From: Symsagittifera roscoffensis
Lineage: Eukaryota > Xenacoelomorpha > Acoela > Convolutidae
Direction of reading: 5' to 3'
Length of the DNA stretch: 64,000 nucleotides
Assembly: GCF_963678635.1 (NCBI RefSeq)
Contig: NC_087063.1
Coordinates: 60,706,759 to 60,770,758 of the forward strand
Shown here piece by piece: positions 62,911 to 64,000 of this stretch; positions within the stretch are counted from its first letter, which is position 1, and each line of letters begins with the position of its first letter. Under the pieces are notes generated by a model. It was not told the origin of the DNA and searched no databases. It worked only from the letters and a program-made list of their open reading frames with translations. A program made the position numbers and the translations under genes.

Positions 62911-64000
62911 ATTCGTCTACTTTAATTTTTTTTACTGTTTGTCAAAGTATTTCTATGATTTCCATGTTGTCTGATTGGTGACTTTATATTAGTTAAAATG
63001 GATTTTATTTCTTGATTTTTCTTGCAAAAGAGATATAGTTGCATTAAGAAGCGTAGTGTAATTCAAGCTGAATTTTTGCCCCGATCACTGGAGGTGACAA
63101 GGAACTGAAGATTCAGGCTTTTTTTCCTCTCAAAATCAAGCCACACCAATAAACAGCTCAATATGGTTGAGTGGTACATCACAATGAAGTAATTTCTGAC
63201 TTTCAGCTGAGCTAATTTCTAATGTTTCTCGAAAATTTCTTTTTGTCGGGAAAAAGCGTTTTCAAATTTTTGTTTTTCGTCTAATTTAGATACGCTCAAT
63301 CGTATTTAAACTAAACAAACTTGAAACTTTTAAAGGAAGCCATAAGCTATCCCCTAGAGCGCTAAGACTCATCCTAACTAATTTTTAAGAGTAATGAACG
63401 TATTGAATGTTCTTATATAGGTCGTAGTTATTTTTTTGGAAGAAATCTAAAATGCTCTAATAGCTACAGATGTGCATTCATACATTTTAATGCGTTTATG
63501 AATGCACTTAGTTATATATTCTTTTTTAGGTTAAATTGGAATTCATCTGCTGAAAGTTACCTAAATAGCACTCTCCAAACACGAACGTGAAAATGGCGCA
63601 AAAAATATGAACTAATTCGATTTCGTTAAGTTGAATTTAATTTTCAGAATTCCAGTGGAATAAAAACTTATCTATTGATCCAATTTTCTCAAGTTGGGAT
63701 AATGTTATCAAAAAAGCGCAGCTCTTTAATCTATCTATTATTTAATTGGCGTTTCACGTGACACATGTCTAAGAAGTCCCTATGTTGACGTGTTAAAGAA
63801 GTCCCTATTTTTGCATGTTTCAGTTTTTTCAACGTATTAATTTTTGCATATTTAATGAAAATATTTTTGCACGTTTAAGCTATACCGTAGGTTAAAATGC
63901 TTAAGAAATTTCATTTGGCTCATGTTTAAGTCTGTTGGTCTGTTAAAAGGCCGAAAAATTGCAAAATTTTATATATACATACGTTCTATATATTCCTATA
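60437..64000 (+). repeat. Tandem duplication, copy 2, cut by the window end
   Basis: Matches 56721-60285 of copy 1. The window ends before the unit ends, so further copies cannot be excluded. The part after 62910 is the 3' flank with AATAAA at 63148-63153 and no other gene. Confidence 0.9.

Overview
The window is eukaryotic, most likely from an invertebrate animal. It is AT-rich, with low coding density and GT-AG introns. It is full of LTR retrotransposon, mariner, LINE, MULE-like and foldback elements, and one clear host gene encodes a lysosomal-type beta-hexosaminidase with a phase-1 intron. No bacterial-style operons, tRNAs or rRNAs were recognised. The species cannot be named from the sequence alone.

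Layout. 1-3.65 kb: unassigned sequence, an ATTT-rich ~300-bp tandem repeat, a foldback and a ~75-bp minisatellite. 3652-22570: one intact-looking, minus-strand Ty3/gypsy-type LTR element of 18,919 bp. Its two 410-bp LTRs read as identical, run TG...CA, and are flanked by an AAAT target duplication. In element order it carries a long leader, a small basic ORF, a 1905-aa Gag-protease-RT ORF, an RNase H-integrase ORF in the -1 frame, four short or ATG-less ORFs, an envelope-like glycoprotein split by one in-frame stop, and a 601-aa unknown ORF. Several ORFs are joined by ATGA or TAAATG junctions. This very large, multi-ORF, env-bearing element is the most unusual object in the window.

22.6-29.3 kb: a degenerate CCAT/CCAG repeat, exons of a CHHC zinc-finger protein followed by an RG-rich/acidic exon (GTSF1-like at best), and a FLYWCH/MULE transposase remnant. 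29.3-52.5 kb: a nested tandem-duplication array. Two ~6.57-kb units each hold a dead mariner and an exon-derived pseudogene. Three ~3.7-3.9-kb units follow, each with a gag-like coiled-coil ORF and a ~209-aa ORF of an unrecognised family on the minus strand. Older ~0.6-kb monomers lie inside these units.

52.5-56.6 kb: a decayed LINE on the minus strand, interrupted by a 219-bp foldback element with a 9-bp target duplication, and a divergent, frameshifted relative of the ~209-aa ORF. 56.6-64 kb: the hexosaminidase gene (two exons, 525 aa, signal peptide) and a nearly identical tandem copy ~3,715 bp downstream whose duplication breakpoint removed the start codon and signal peptide. The host gene and the mobile elements show no functional link; the window's story is expansion by retrotransposition and tandem duplication.
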